64,000 bases of DNA from Eulemur rufifrons (lineage: Eukaryota > Chordata > Mammalia > Primates > Lemuridae): assembly GCF_041146395.1 (NCBI RefSeq), contig NC_091001.1, positions 102,942,965 through 103,006,964 on the forward strand, in the 5' to 3' direction. Each line of letters starts with the position of its first letter. Positions within the stretch are counted from its first letter, which is position 1. The translations under genes and the position numbers were made by a program. The notes under the pieces were generated by a model, which worked only from the letters and a program-made list of their open reading frames with translations, ran no database searches and was not told the DNA's origin. Shown one piece after another: positions 43,978-55,195 of this stretch.

Positions 43978-44814
43978 TCTGGTGATTATCTGCTGTCATT
44001 TGAAATACACTTTACAAAATATTGTTAAAAGAAACAGAAGCTCAGAACAGTAATTCAAACAATACATTACGAGCCAGTTCAGGATAATTCATAAATAGAG
44101 GATTCTTCTTATTTCTTTCATTAGTCAGCTTTTCAAAATAAATCAAGAATGTCTGAAACATTAAGAATGGTGGTAACTTGCTTTGTTTCAGCTAATAAAA
44201 CAGCTAACAAATGCAGAGATAGGTAGAAAATACAAGGATGCTTTAAATCATATTTGTCTACTTGAGAATTCATTCCTTGATTTACAGACCTAAAGAGAGA
44301 ATAGGAATAGTTCTCTATGATAATCAGGAAAAACAAAAAGCAAAAGCAAGGAAGCATGCAAACAAGCAAACTAAAGAAACAAGGGGGTTAATGAAGGAAA
44401 ATGTTGATAGAGAAGTGAGGGAAGAAGAAATAAGAGACAGAAAATGAGGAGTTGGAGGAATGTGGAATTATCTTTTTTAAAAGGGCATTGGCTTTTTAAA
44501 TTGAAAGGTCATACATGTTCACTGTGAAAAAATAAAAATGTAAGGAAAAAACTTTTTAAAATCACCTATAGTTCCACTATTCAAAGAAAACTGTTAAACT
44601 TTTTTTCTATGTACATGACATTTTAAAAACAAAATTGGCTTCAACTCTGCTACTGTGAACATACTTTGCTATTTTCTATAGGCCAGCTTTTCCTTATTAA
44701 ACATCTGTATCTGCTTTTCTGTTCCTTTGTTATTATTTGATAAAGATATTATATAGCATTTGCAATGAAGATTCAGTCTGACTACACATACACAGTCCAG
44801 ATTATTATCCTCTG

Positions 44815-44958
44815 GTTTTGTGAATTTTCTTTGTCTTTTTTTTTGTTTCATGTTTCTAGAGATGGGATCTCACTGAGCGCAGGCTGGTGTCGAACCCCTG
44901 AGCTGCAGCTATCCTCCCAGAATGCTAGGATTACGGGCGTGAGCCACGGCGCCCAGCC
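44815..44958 (-). repeat. Alu left-monomer copy (free monomer or truncated)
   Basis: On the minus strand ggctgggcgccgtggctcac runs to gtgagatcccatctctagaa, then an A-rich tail; no right monomer is present. agattatcctctg (44959-44971) is matched by agattattatcctctg at 44799-44814, which differs by an extra att. GEN1 intron 1. Confidence 0.8.
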
Positions 44959-45699
44959 AGATTATCCTCTGAATGACTTTAATTCATTCCAAAAACAGAA
45001 GGAAGGAGACAAAAATATAAGTCAAAACGTTATCACCTTTATGCAGAAACCTTTTGAATAAAAAGTACTGTATTATTGTCTGTTCCTTTAAAGAGTCCAT
45101 TCTAAAAGTAAATTTTCTCAAATTGCATATGGGTGCAAAGAAAATAAATGCTGGAAATGTTGCTGTCATTTTCTCAGTGCTTTTCTGAATCTTAATTTTA
45201 TAATGTGGCTAGTGCCACCATTAAGTATTATTCTACACATTCATTTTTTTGAAGTGCACAAATACCCGCGGATGCAACTTTACAAAGAAAACTATACAGA
45301 TTTAAACTATGAGAAAGAAAGCAGTTAATGGTGGCCCAGTGCTAATATTGTCTATTTCACATAATAAAGCCCCATTGCTTGAGTGTAGCCTTGTGTTATA
45401 GATTCAGAATTAATGTGAAAAGCTGTGGTTAATTCTGCAAAGAGAGTATAAGTGCATATATTTTCTAAGGCATTATTATAAAGGGAAATGACACTTTTAA
45501 AGTATTAATCATCAGAACATGTAAAACTCAGAAATTAAGTTTGAGGGGCAAGTTCTTGTTGATACTTTTGCTTTCCTTTTGTGGCTCACGTTGGATACTG
45601 TAGACTGCTGTCGAAGAAAATTATGCAATTCCTCTCTCTGGAGTTATCATAACTGATCTTATTTCATTTAAATGTTACTGCAACTCTAGAGGTCAAAAC

Positions 45700-46095
45700 T
45701 TGAAACGCAGGTTATCTTCTGATTTAGCAATACCTCTTCTGGGAATTTATTTTTAAGATATGCTATTAGGTGTGTACAGATTTATATACAATATTCACTG
45801 TAGCATTGTTTGTAATAGTAAGACACTGAGAAGAACCAAATCTCCATTAGAAGACTAATTAAGTAAATTATGGTATGTTCAAACAATGGATTAGATGATA
45901 TAGCAAATAAAAACTAGACCTATACGTACTAATAAAAGTCTCCAAGTTTGAAAATGAAAACAAGTATAAAATAGATATTAGTGATGATTGCAGTTCAGGG
46001 ATGGCAAGAATTACTCTTTAAAATATATCCCTTTGGGTTGTTATATTTTTTTAATAACCATATGTATGTATTACTTTTCAAATTAAAAAAAAATT
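45700..46095 (+). repeat. L1M LINE 3' fragment
   Basis: Sense L1: tgatttagcaatacctcttc, tcactgtagcattgtttgta, ccaaatctccattagaagac, aattatggtatgttcaaaca, with a terminal A run. GEN1 intron 1. Confidence 0.7.
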
Positions 46096-46099
46096 TAAA

Positions 46100-47990
46100 A
46101 AATGTGACCTTATCTATAAGGAGTTAAGGAAATGAACTAGAAATCTTTAAATGGTTTGCTGCTTAAGTAAGTGACAAACTTGCGTATAATTCATGGGTCA
46201 AATTAAAAAGCAATATTCTCCAAAATTTTGAGTACTTAAATATTAAATACTACTTCAATATGACCTTTTGAGGGAAGAGAGATTCACATTTTCTGGTTTC
46301 CTTCAGATTGCCTAATGGCTAGGAACTAGTTGTGTGAACTTGGGCAAGGCACATCTTTTCTCTGGTCCTTCCAGTTCAAAGGTTCAGTCATTTCTACCAT
46401 GTCTCCATTGTTTCATTACATCAGTTGACTATACATATATAAATAGTAATGATGATTGCCACCTAGTGCAGTGTTAAGATGGCACACATAAACATACATT
46501 TTATATAGAACAATGATAGAATTTGTATTCCTTTTGAGGGTTATGGTAAAAAGAAATTAGAGAAACACTGATGAGGTAGATGCTTGACATTACAAACTGT
46601 AGTTCTCAAAATATTTCAAATATATTAGCGTCATTCTGTAAAGACTCTATTGGTATATATTTTTCACTAGGGGTAGCCATTCCTGGAAAAAAAAGTAAGT
46701 CTCAAACTGATTGTATTATTGGATCCCTTCAGCAAGATAAAGAGAGCTTTTAACTAAGCCCATAAATAATATCTTTAATATATTACATATAAAACTTCAT
46801 TTTTTACATTAGTTTTTGTCAGAAATAAACCTGGTTTAAGGAATGACTAATCATGATTATGTTATAAAATAATTAATAATGGCAGCTGGACAATGTCTAC
46901 CTGAGACATATACCTAGGACATCTATTTTGGCTATATTTAAAAAATGTAAAGACTACAAAGCTATAATAATGGCTATTTAAACACAACTGGTATAAATGA
47001 CATAGGCAAAAAAAAAAAAAAAGAAAAAGTCTGTAACAGAATCATTTGTTGGTTCCCAGAAAGTAAAACTTGAGTTTCACTCTGTCCTAAAGTGTCCTCT
47101 TCTCCACTTTCCCTTAGTTATGTGACATTTTCTAGAAAAATGTCTTTTATTACCAGTCCTTCTGGTCACCATATTCTTTAATCTATCTCAAAGCCTTTTA
47201 AACAATTTTGAAACTTTAACCTACAGGGCCCATATATCTTATAAACAGTTGCAAAATATAAAAAATGTTAATGTAAAATTTTATGTGTTCCAAAATGTAA
47301 TATATTCTTTTAAAATACTATTTAAGCATTATCTTCAATAGATCTACACCCTAAGTTGTTTAAGGTTAAAAATGCATGCTTGTTCTGCAGAACACTCATA
47401 AAAGCAGGACATTAAAAGAATACTTCAATAGTTCTGAAAGAAAACTTAACTGAAATGTAAATTTTATTAAAAAGAGTTCCATACTTTAAGAATGCAGTTA
47501 ATCCAAAATTTCTATTTCCATCATCTATTGTTTTCTATTCCTTGTTACATTTTCTTTGCACCAGCAGTTCCTCTGAAGTGATATAAAGTAGCAATTAAGT
47601 AGTTAAGACTGTAAAAACATATAAAATTCCACAAAAGGACAGAATGCAACAGCTTTAAAGATATTAAAGTATGACTACACTGAAAGAGAACAGACGATTC
47701 TTGAATGAGGTAATAAATAACCTGATATAGTTACTTGGAAATAGCTCAGCATTAAATAAAATTTAAAAACACTACACATATTAAATCCACCAAAAACTAT
47801 GTAAATCTTTTTTGCTTTCTATTTTGTAATAGAGTGAAATTTGAAATTTGCAATGTGGGATTTGTTGAGTCCCTACTCAAATCTTTTATAATGTAATTTT
47901 ATTCATGTCGATCTGGTTAAACAATATATATTACATATAAAAAGAAGAGTCTCCTAACATCCTTACAATTTCTAAGAAGTATTTGTGACA
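46100..47990. other. GEN1 intron 1, nothing identified
   Basis: AT-rich intronic sequence with an A run at 47010-47030. I recognise no element. Confidence 0.45.
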
Positions 47991-47997
47991 CAAGAAT

Positions 47998-48149
47998 ACT
48001 TATGTGAATCAAAAAAATCAGAATAACACACAGCAAGTAACTGTATAACCCATTAACGGCTTCAATTTATTTAGCTTACTTATGTGAATCAATGTCAGAA
48101 CACATAACAAACAACTTTATAACCTATGAGTGGTTTTAATTAATTTAAT
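47998..48149. repeat. diverged ~80-bp tandem duplication
   Basis: Two units both start acttatgtgaatcaa, at 47998 and 48078. They run in parallel through cagaa-aca-cataac, aactttataacc, and taatttattta-like ends, with substitutions and small indels. Confidence 0.8.
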
Positions 48150-48295
48150 TTAATGAAAAGAGCACTGGACTTGGGATAGAAAGCCTAGGATTTTGGTCTT
48201 GGATATACAACTGATCAGCTGTATGACCTTGGGGAGACATTTAACCTTTCTACAAAATGAGAGGTATTAAAATAAACCAGATGAATTACAAGATC
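48150..48295 (+). repeat. MIR SINE
   Basis: MIR: aaaagagcactggacttggg, cagctgtatgaccttgggga, gacatttaacctttctacaa, aatgagaggtattaaaat. Confidence 0.75.
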
Positions 48296-48929
48296 CTAAT
48301 ATCCTTTGAATCTCATGACCAATTTTGGCAGCTTAGAGTAAAAAAGAAATCACTATTTTAGAAATTTTTGCTTGGTAGAAAGAACGTAAATTTCTAGCTT
48401 AAAGAAATGGCTTAAAAATCCACTTCAAGTTAAAACAAAACAAATCCTTTGATGTAACCATATGGTGCCCATAAATCAATTTATGCTCCTAAAACTTCCT
48501 TAAAAGCTAATAAGCTTTTATTGGTTAATTATAAAACTGAATGAGGTGAGAAAAACACAGAACGTTGTTAATTCCACTAATGAATCAAATTTAAAGAACA
48601 TAAAGAGGTCAGTGGCTTGATTTATGTAAAAATACACATTTTATTAAAGCAACAGTTTCCAATTTATTTCAGCTTTAAGCAAAAACATTAGAAAATCTAT
48701 ATTGACAATAAAGCAGGAAATACTTTCCCATTAAGGTGAGCATATTTTCATACAAAAGTTGATAAATGGTGTAAACTTTATTTCAGTGCAAGATTGTACT
48801 GCATAGGATTTAAAACATAATTTCACTAATTAATGCTGTTATTTAAAATTATTTTTTCAGTTTTATTTTCATATGAATTTAGCTTAAACTTTGAGGCATA
48901 ATATAACCTAGGCTTAACTTGTTATCTAT

Positions 48930-49200
48930 AAATACTTATTAAATGCCTACTATTTACCAGGAATGTTTGTTTGAAGGTGCTGGACCTACAAGGATGGAAG
49001 ATCAAGCAGTGCATTAAGAACCTTAGTAGGGTAAGTGAGACTGCCAGTTAAAGGGGGGCCATTATAACCATGTGATGGGTACAGGTCCAGAGGTAAGAAG
49101 AGCAAGCTATGGGATTATATAAGAAAGAGGTGCCCTGCCTAAGTCTTGGGCATCAAGGAAGGCTTCCTGAAGGAAGTGACATCTAAGTAGGGACCTCCCA
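48930..49200 (-). repeat. L2 LINE fragment
   Basis: Antisense L2: acttattaaatgcctactat, gctggacctacaaggatgga, aaggaaggcttcctgaagga, agtgacatctaagtagggac. Confidence 0.7.
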
Positions 49201-50147
49201 ACTGTGTTTCCCATTGGTGACCAACAAGGACCACATAGGGCAAATGTTTCAATCTATTCTGACTGTCATACTTTTCATTCATCCATGGCTAGAGCCACAA
49301 TAGGAATATAATATACTGATATATAATACTTGGTTAGTATTAGAAATAAAAGGTGACTTTAATGGAAGGAATTCCATTACTGGAGGCCAGAGGCTTAACA
49401 TCAATTTATTTGGGGCGGAGTGAGGTGGAAGTAAATGGCATTTTTTACCCATCAAGAAGAGAAGATTTTGGAGTACAGAAAGTAGGTTACTTGGCAACAT
49501 CAGCATATTCATGCGAAGGGTTGTGCAAAGACTGAAGGGGTAGGTTAGTGACGGATTGAGAAGGGCACTGAAAGCTAAGCCAAGAAAGTTAAACTTCATT
49601 AGTTATGATATTTATTGAGGTTTATATTCTAGGCTAGCACAAGGGAAAGGAAGACTGTAAATAAACTACAATGCCTTAAGTACTATAATAGAACTATTTA
49701 CAAAGTACAGGTTTTTTTTTTAAGTGAACATAGTACATTCAGAGTACCAAAATACAATGTTAACACTGAAAACAGAACACCAAGTTTGCCGATGGGGATC
49801 AGGGACTGCTCGCTCGGAATGGGCTTAACGAGGCGTGGGTTAGCCCCATCGTGCGCCCTGGGGAAGGACAATGTGGACCCAGCCGTTAGGCCCAGCGCGT
49901 CGCGGCCGGAGAACTCGCATGCTCCCCCGGCGGAGGCAGCCCGCAGGGCCGGTGCGAGAGACCAGGCTCGGGAAGCAGGGGCGAGATCGCCGCCCGGTAG
50001 CTCGTTTTGGACTTCAATTTTATTCAAAGGGAGCCGCTGACGGGGTCTTTAGAGGGGCGGCGAACACAAAGGTCGCCCCTCCCCGTGTGTCAAAGGAACC
50101 AGCAGGACCCCGGAGGTGCTGTCTCTTCACCGTCCCCCGGGACTTAC

Positions 50148-50300
50148 CCGAACACTTCCTCCTTGGCTTTGGAAGAAGCCCCTTCGTCATTTACCAGTGT
50201 GGCCTGAATCCTAACTACTGCTGCCTCCAAGTTTCTGAATTTTCTGAAAAAAGTCCTCTTTTCTTTCCCAAGCAAGACTAGCGTTGGGAAGCGGCCCGGC
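50148..50300 (-). other. GEN1: probable GEN1 noncoding first exon
   Basis: On the minus strand, GTTCGG is followed by a consensus gtaagt donor at 50147-50142, inside the CpG island and upstream of coding exon 2. This is the best first-exon donor between 49.7 and 50.5 kb. The upstream edge and transcription start are guessed. It would leave a first intron of about 6.1 kb. Confidence 0.5.
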
Positions 50301-50639
50301 CTCAGAAGCTCCTAGAAGACTTTCGAATTCGGCGCCCCAGTCCATGAGGCTCCGCCCCTTCCGGGAAGTGACTGTCCCCTTCTCCCCCTGCCCCGGGGGG
50401 CGCGCTCTCGGTTTTCGCTTCCCGGCTTCCAGCTAGCTCGGTGGACGCATGCGTGGACCTGTTGCTGGGGGCGCCCAGTTGTCTTCCCTTTCACTTAGGC
50501 AAATTAGCCGCCTCACCCGCGTCCAACCGCCCTGACCCGTGCGCACCTACTCGTTCCCCCACCCGCCCAGGGGCACTTCCGGCCCGTTCTCAGACTCCAG
50601 TGGCGCGAAGTGCCTGAACTGCGCAGGCGCGGGCGGAGT

Positions 50640-50990
50640 CCCGCGGGGGAGGCAGGGCGGGGCGCAGGCGCGGACTGTCCCGCGGTGGGCGCCGGGGCGG
50701 CCGGACTCCTGCCTTCGGTTGCGGGCGCGCGGTTCCTGGTGGGCCAGCGGCGCTCAGCCGAGGCCGAGACGCCCTCAGGGTGGCCTAAGCGTCCGGTCGC
50801 ACCACGACAGCCCCGCCGATCGGGTTCCTTTGAGAGATTACGACTTGTTGGCGGTAGGGTGAAGGCGCGCGCTGTCGCTTTCCCTTGCCCCGGGGTTCAT
50901 CCCCCGCCCGCGCCTCCTTGGCTGGCGACCCCCAGCGCACCTGGGAGCGGCCGGGTCATCGGAGCTGCGGCGGTGTCTAGGGGCCCCGCG
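50640..50990 (+). other. SMC6: probable SMC6 noncoding first exon
   Basis: A gtgagc donor follows CCCGCG at 50991 in the CpG island. An alternative weaker donor (gtaggg) sits near 50847. Coding exon 2 has an acceptor with only 5 untranslated bases before its ATG, so an upstream noncoding exon must exist. The exact exon is not determined. Confidence 0.4.
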
Positions 50991-51230
50991 GTGAGCCTGG
51001 ACAGGAGACGCAGGTCCCTAGAGCTGGCCGGGCGGCCGGCGGGATCTTCGCGCGCTCTCCGCAGACGGCTCAGGTCTCAGCCGAGGGAAACTTGGCGGTC
51101 TGTACGGGGCCCCTCCTTCCCTCTTGGCCAGTCACCAGACGGCCCTCGGGCTTTGGCAGGGAGCTTGAGGGGGTCAGGGTCTGGGGTGAAGTTGGGATCA
51201 GGAAGTGGGCTCTTGTCACGTATCTGACGA

Positions 51231-51889
51231 TACCTCACAGGCAGCAACTTAAGTGTTTAAAGGGTATATGCAAATACCACCAAGTTGAATTTGTCGTTAA
51301 ATCCCAGTTTCATGAAAACGCAAACTGTGTTATCTAGAAAAATTAAATCGTGATGTTTGAAGGTTTTTTGATGGCATTTCTTTTCCCTAATTTGGAAACA
51401 GAAAACAGGACACCAGAGTAGGGAACGGGCTGAAGGAGGGCTTGAGATAATACTGGGATAATTCTCATAAACAGCAACAATGTGATGTTTAAGCCTGAAG
51501 ACAGAAGTTATGTGAGCTCTTACTACTCTATGTATGTTTCATGAATAGACTAAACGCCAGTGTTTTAAAGACAAGCTACTTTGGACTTTTACGGATTCCC
51601 TGACTTGGATGGCTGCTGTGTAATCTTAAAATGTTCAACAGCATGTGCAATGGCCTGCAGTCAGTTCCATGGGTATACGGGTGGGGAGGGAGCATATTAG
51701 AAATTTATACTTAAGATTTACCTCATGTCATTTCTATTACTGTGTGAAGTATGCAGAATAATAGTTTTGTATTGGAATGTGTATTCAAAATTTCTTTTCC
51801 TTAATGAATGCAAGTACAAAAAAGTTTGGAGACCGTTAGTATGTTGTTTAACCAAGGGATCGAAAGTATTCCAGAGGAAAGAAAAATGG
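51231..51889. other. SMC6 intron 1 start, nothing identified
   Basis: Unique-looking intronic DNA just outside the CpG island. No repeat or coding frame supported. Confidence 0.45.
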
Positions 51890-52165
51890 ATGGTTGCATT
51901 TGTACTGAACTTGTACAGACTTTTGGGTCATTATTCCCTAAACAATATGGTATAGCAACGATTTACATGGCATTTGCCTTGTATTAGGTATCATAAGTAA
52001 TATAGAAATGACTTAAAGTATATGATGAGCATAGGTTATATGCAAATACTATGCCACTTTATATAAGGGACTTGAACATCTGTGGATTTGGGTATCCGAG
52101 AGGGTGGGGGTGTATCATCCTGGAACTAATCTCCTAATCTCCGATGGATACTGAGGGATGACTGT
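51890..52165. repeat. medium-frequency interspersed repeat, family not assigned
   Basis: gtactgaacttgtacagact, cattattccctaaacaatat, ttatatgcaaatactatgcc, gggacttgaacatctgtgga, tggatactgagggatgactg. I know this as a primate genome repeat, probably of DNA-transposon origin, but do not name it. Confidence 0.5.
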
Positions 52166-53069
52166 ACCTAACAGGTTGGAGACAGAGAGAGGAAGAGAAA
52201 GTTACATAGTTAGACATCTATCTATCTACAATTAGTATAAAACATTTAGTATTGAGCCTGGCAAAAAGTAAAAATGGTATGTTAAAGTTGTTATAGTGAC
52301 AATCAAGTTTTATTCCCTAAAGGTTTATTTTGCTCACTGTATTTGGCTGAGTGCCTAGTCTGTAGAATTACAAATAAAACCTGCCTAAATCTTGAGTATC
52401 ATTTTTAGACCACAGTTAGGAAAATTAATCAAAGATGTCCTTGGCTTACTTTCAGAATTAATAAATGACTCAAAATTTTACCATAATACTATGCATTATA
52501 TTTAAGACATAATTAAATGCCACAGTTATATGTATACAAACTTGTGTCCAGCTGACTGAGGGTCAGGGGTAGTCACTTATATTAATGTTAGCATTTTTGA
52601 TTCACCAGTTGAATAAGTTATATTTCTCCTCACTCAAACGTACTTTCCGTGGTCACCAAATTCAACGTATAGCTAGCTTAGTTCCACTTCCACATCCTCC
52701 TCTATCGCAGAATATATTTTACTACCTATTGGCCTCTCTATATCAGTATCCTAGGAGCATTTCCAACTTAGTGTTTTCAAACAAAACTTATTTTTTCCTC
52801 TGTCTTTGCTGAACTTGCTCTGTCTACTTATAATGGCATTTGGCATTAGTGTGAAGATGAAACACAAAATGAAATTTTAAAAAGCAAGCTCAAAGACTTG
52901 ATTGACTTTAATGGCCACGTTAGAAGGACACATGATAATAAAATCCTTTTTGTAGTTTTAATGAAGAATAAACGGGAAGATGAAGAACAGATTAATAGCC
53001 AATTTCCCCTGCCTGTGAATAATTAAACTGTCAATTAAACTCAGTTGTTTATGCCAGTAGGAACTTGGA

Positions 53070-53330
53070 CATTAAAGGGGTTTGACTTTGGGTTTTGACA
53101 AACCTGGATTTGAATCTGGGCTTTGCTAAGTGATGGCCATATAATCCTTTATAAGTTAGAGCTAAGTTGTAGCTATTTAACTTCAAGTCGTTCACTTGAG
53201 CTTCAGTTTCCCCTTTTGTAAAATAAGGGCAATATTTAGTTCATAAGAATGTTGAGGGTCAAAGGAAATAAAGTGTTCATCTCAAAAGCTAAGTAATAGT
53301 TATTCAACAAATGTTAATTCTACTCAGCCA
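53070..53330 (+). repeat. MIR SINE with internal insertion
   Basis: MIR: gacaaacctggatttgaatc, cacttgagcttcagtttccc, cttttgtaaaataagggcaa, ttattcaacaaatgttaatt. About 40 extra bases sit in the middle. Confidence 0.65.
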
Positions 53331-53369
53331 TTTTACCCAGTCTTTAAATCTCTTGGTTTCATTTCTTCC

Positions 53370-53550
53370 TTTCATCCCTGATGCTACCACAGCTTTTGTC
53401 TAGCCCCTCATCATTTAGAAACTGATCTCTTCTGCCACTGTTCTTACTGTTTCATCTGTCCTCTACATTGAGGCCACAGAGGTGTTTTCAAAACACAAAT
53501 TTAACTGTTCAAATTTTGTTATTTGAAATACTGTGCTTTTGCTGATCCTG
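53370..53550 (+). repeat. L2 LINE fragment
   Basis: Sense L2: ccacagaggtgttttcaaaa with cacaaatttaactgttcaaa, preceded by atctgtcctctacattgagg. Diverged. Confidence 0.45.
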
Positions 53551-55003
53551 AAATCTTTCTTTGATGGATGGACTTACAAATTTTTTTACGTAAATATTTA
53601 TATTATTTCTTGTCTGGTGAGTCTCATGATTTTGTGATGTATTCCAAGCAGTATACTTAATTCAGTACATTAAAAGTGAGAGTTTAATGTAGAATAAATG
53701 TCTTGTGGTGGGAAGAGCAGAATTGAGGATGAGATAGACACAGTCCAGGGCACATTCAGAAGTAACAGTAATTTACCTTTTTTAAAAAACAAAACCACCA
53801 TTTTCTATTGATAATTCTGTTATGCTTGTCACTATTCTTACTTCCTACAATGATATTAATGGGAAGTATGAATTATTAGATACTTTTTAAAATTTAGGAT
53901 TCTGTTAAAATGCATTTGATTTCTATCAAATTTCCTGTGCATCTATGTGCTGTAATGAACTCATGGTTGTTGATTTTTCTTTTTGAGCTTATTATTTTAT
54001 TGATGATCTTCATTGTCCCTGCCTTTTCTTGTAAGGGGAAATAATATTGTTCTTTAAGTCTAATGTTTTTAAATTATAAATAACTAATTAAGCAAATATT
54101 AAAAACTATGAAGAGCTTTATGGATCTATTGAAACTCCCAGAGAAGCTTTTGTGTATTCCTTTGCATCTAGAAATAGGTCTCTTTAGCATATTGGAAACA
54201 ATTTTACTCTTTAAATTTCTATCTAACTCTGTTATTTATATCTGTTTTTGAAAATCCATCATTAAATTACAAATTGATTCCTGTTTTAAAAGGTAGGATC
54301 CATCAGTGTCTGTTAGATACAAGTTACCTTGGCAACCTAATAGCAAACTGCAAATCCCATGTCATGCTCAGCAAATAAAAAACATTATCATCAGGTAGTG
54401 TTCGAGTGTACTATCTTTTCTGTAGTATAGAATCTCACATTCATTGTGAGAAGCACACCACATTTTCCCTTGTACGTATCAGTCAGCTGAGTGCCTGTTA
54501 ACTGTAAGATTATATATTAGGCATTAATAAAAACAGTGTTTAAAAGGGCATTTAATGTTGGGAAAACCAAAAAGTAATGCTTTCTCTTTGCTTTTCTATA
54601 ATAAATAAATTATTTCTCATTAATTGAGAAGGGAATAGAGGATGAGTAGTAAAGAAGAAAGTGTCACTGGAAAAATAATAGCCTGGTAGTATCTTACGAA
54701 ATTTAACAATAAGCTGAAACTAATATATGTTGATTCTTGTTATTAAACAGTTTGAAAATATGTTTGATTTGAAGTTTTTGACTTCTTCAAGAGGTTCAGA
54801 ATAAGCATTAAATTATTTGTAAAAATGATACTGAATATTTTGTAGTTGTGACTGTAATGGTAATATTGTCTTGAAAGGCATTTGTTTAGGTTAAATGTCC
54901 TTTGGATGTTAATTAATATACCTTTTGAATGGTATTTTATTTATCACAATAGGCTCTTTGTTGCCTTCAGGATAGGATAAAAAGTCCCAGTTGTTTTTTG
55001 TGG
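53551..55003. other. SMC6 intron 1, nothing identified
   Basis: AT-rich intronic DNA with short inverted stretches and no recognised element. Confidence 0.45.
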
Positions 55004-55195
55004 TTTACAGCAATTCTTCCCAAACTTTAATGTGCTTGTGAATCACTTGAAGTCTTGTTAAAGATTCTGATTCAGTTGGCCTAGAGTTGGGCCTGCAGTT
55101 CTGAATATCTAATAAGTTCTGGGAAGACATAGATGCTGCTTGCTGATCCTTGGACCACGCTTTGAATATGAGGAGTCTACAAGTCCATCTGTGGT
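55004..55195 (-). repeat. MER5A hAT-Charlie MITE
   Basis: It starts caattcttcccaaactttaa, then gtgaatcacttgaagtcttg, agattctgattcagttggcc, ctaataagttctgggaagac, gatgctgcttgctgatcctt, and ggaccacgctttgaatatga. Near full length. Confidence 0.75.

Larger units (their letters stand above)
49790..51230. promoter_or_regulatory. CpG-island bidirectional promoter of GEN1 and SMC6
   Basis: A sharp rise in G+C and CpG density in an otherwise AT-rich region marks this island. Motifs seen: GC box tccgcccc at 50351-50358; overlapping palindromic ETS site cttccgggaag at 50358-50368; palindrome acgcatgcgt at 50445-50454; ETS/GABP-type cacttccgg at 50574-50582; NRF1-type tgcgcaggcgcg at 50620-50631; GC box gggcggggc at 50655-50663. 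No TATA box is evident. GEN1 is read leftward and SMC6 rightward, so this is a classic head-to-head housekeeping promoter. Start sites on each side are inferred. Confidence 0.85.

Noticed and set aside
49698..50027. 109-codon minus-strand frame next to the GEN1 promoter
   Set aside because: It lies beyond the best first-exon donor, shows no domain, and would not join in frame to the well-supported GEN1 ATG.
50610..51227. 205-codon open frame in the CpG island
   Set aside because: GC-rich DNA has few stop codons. The peptide is R/G/P/A-rich with no domain and runs through the proposed SMC6 first-exon donor.
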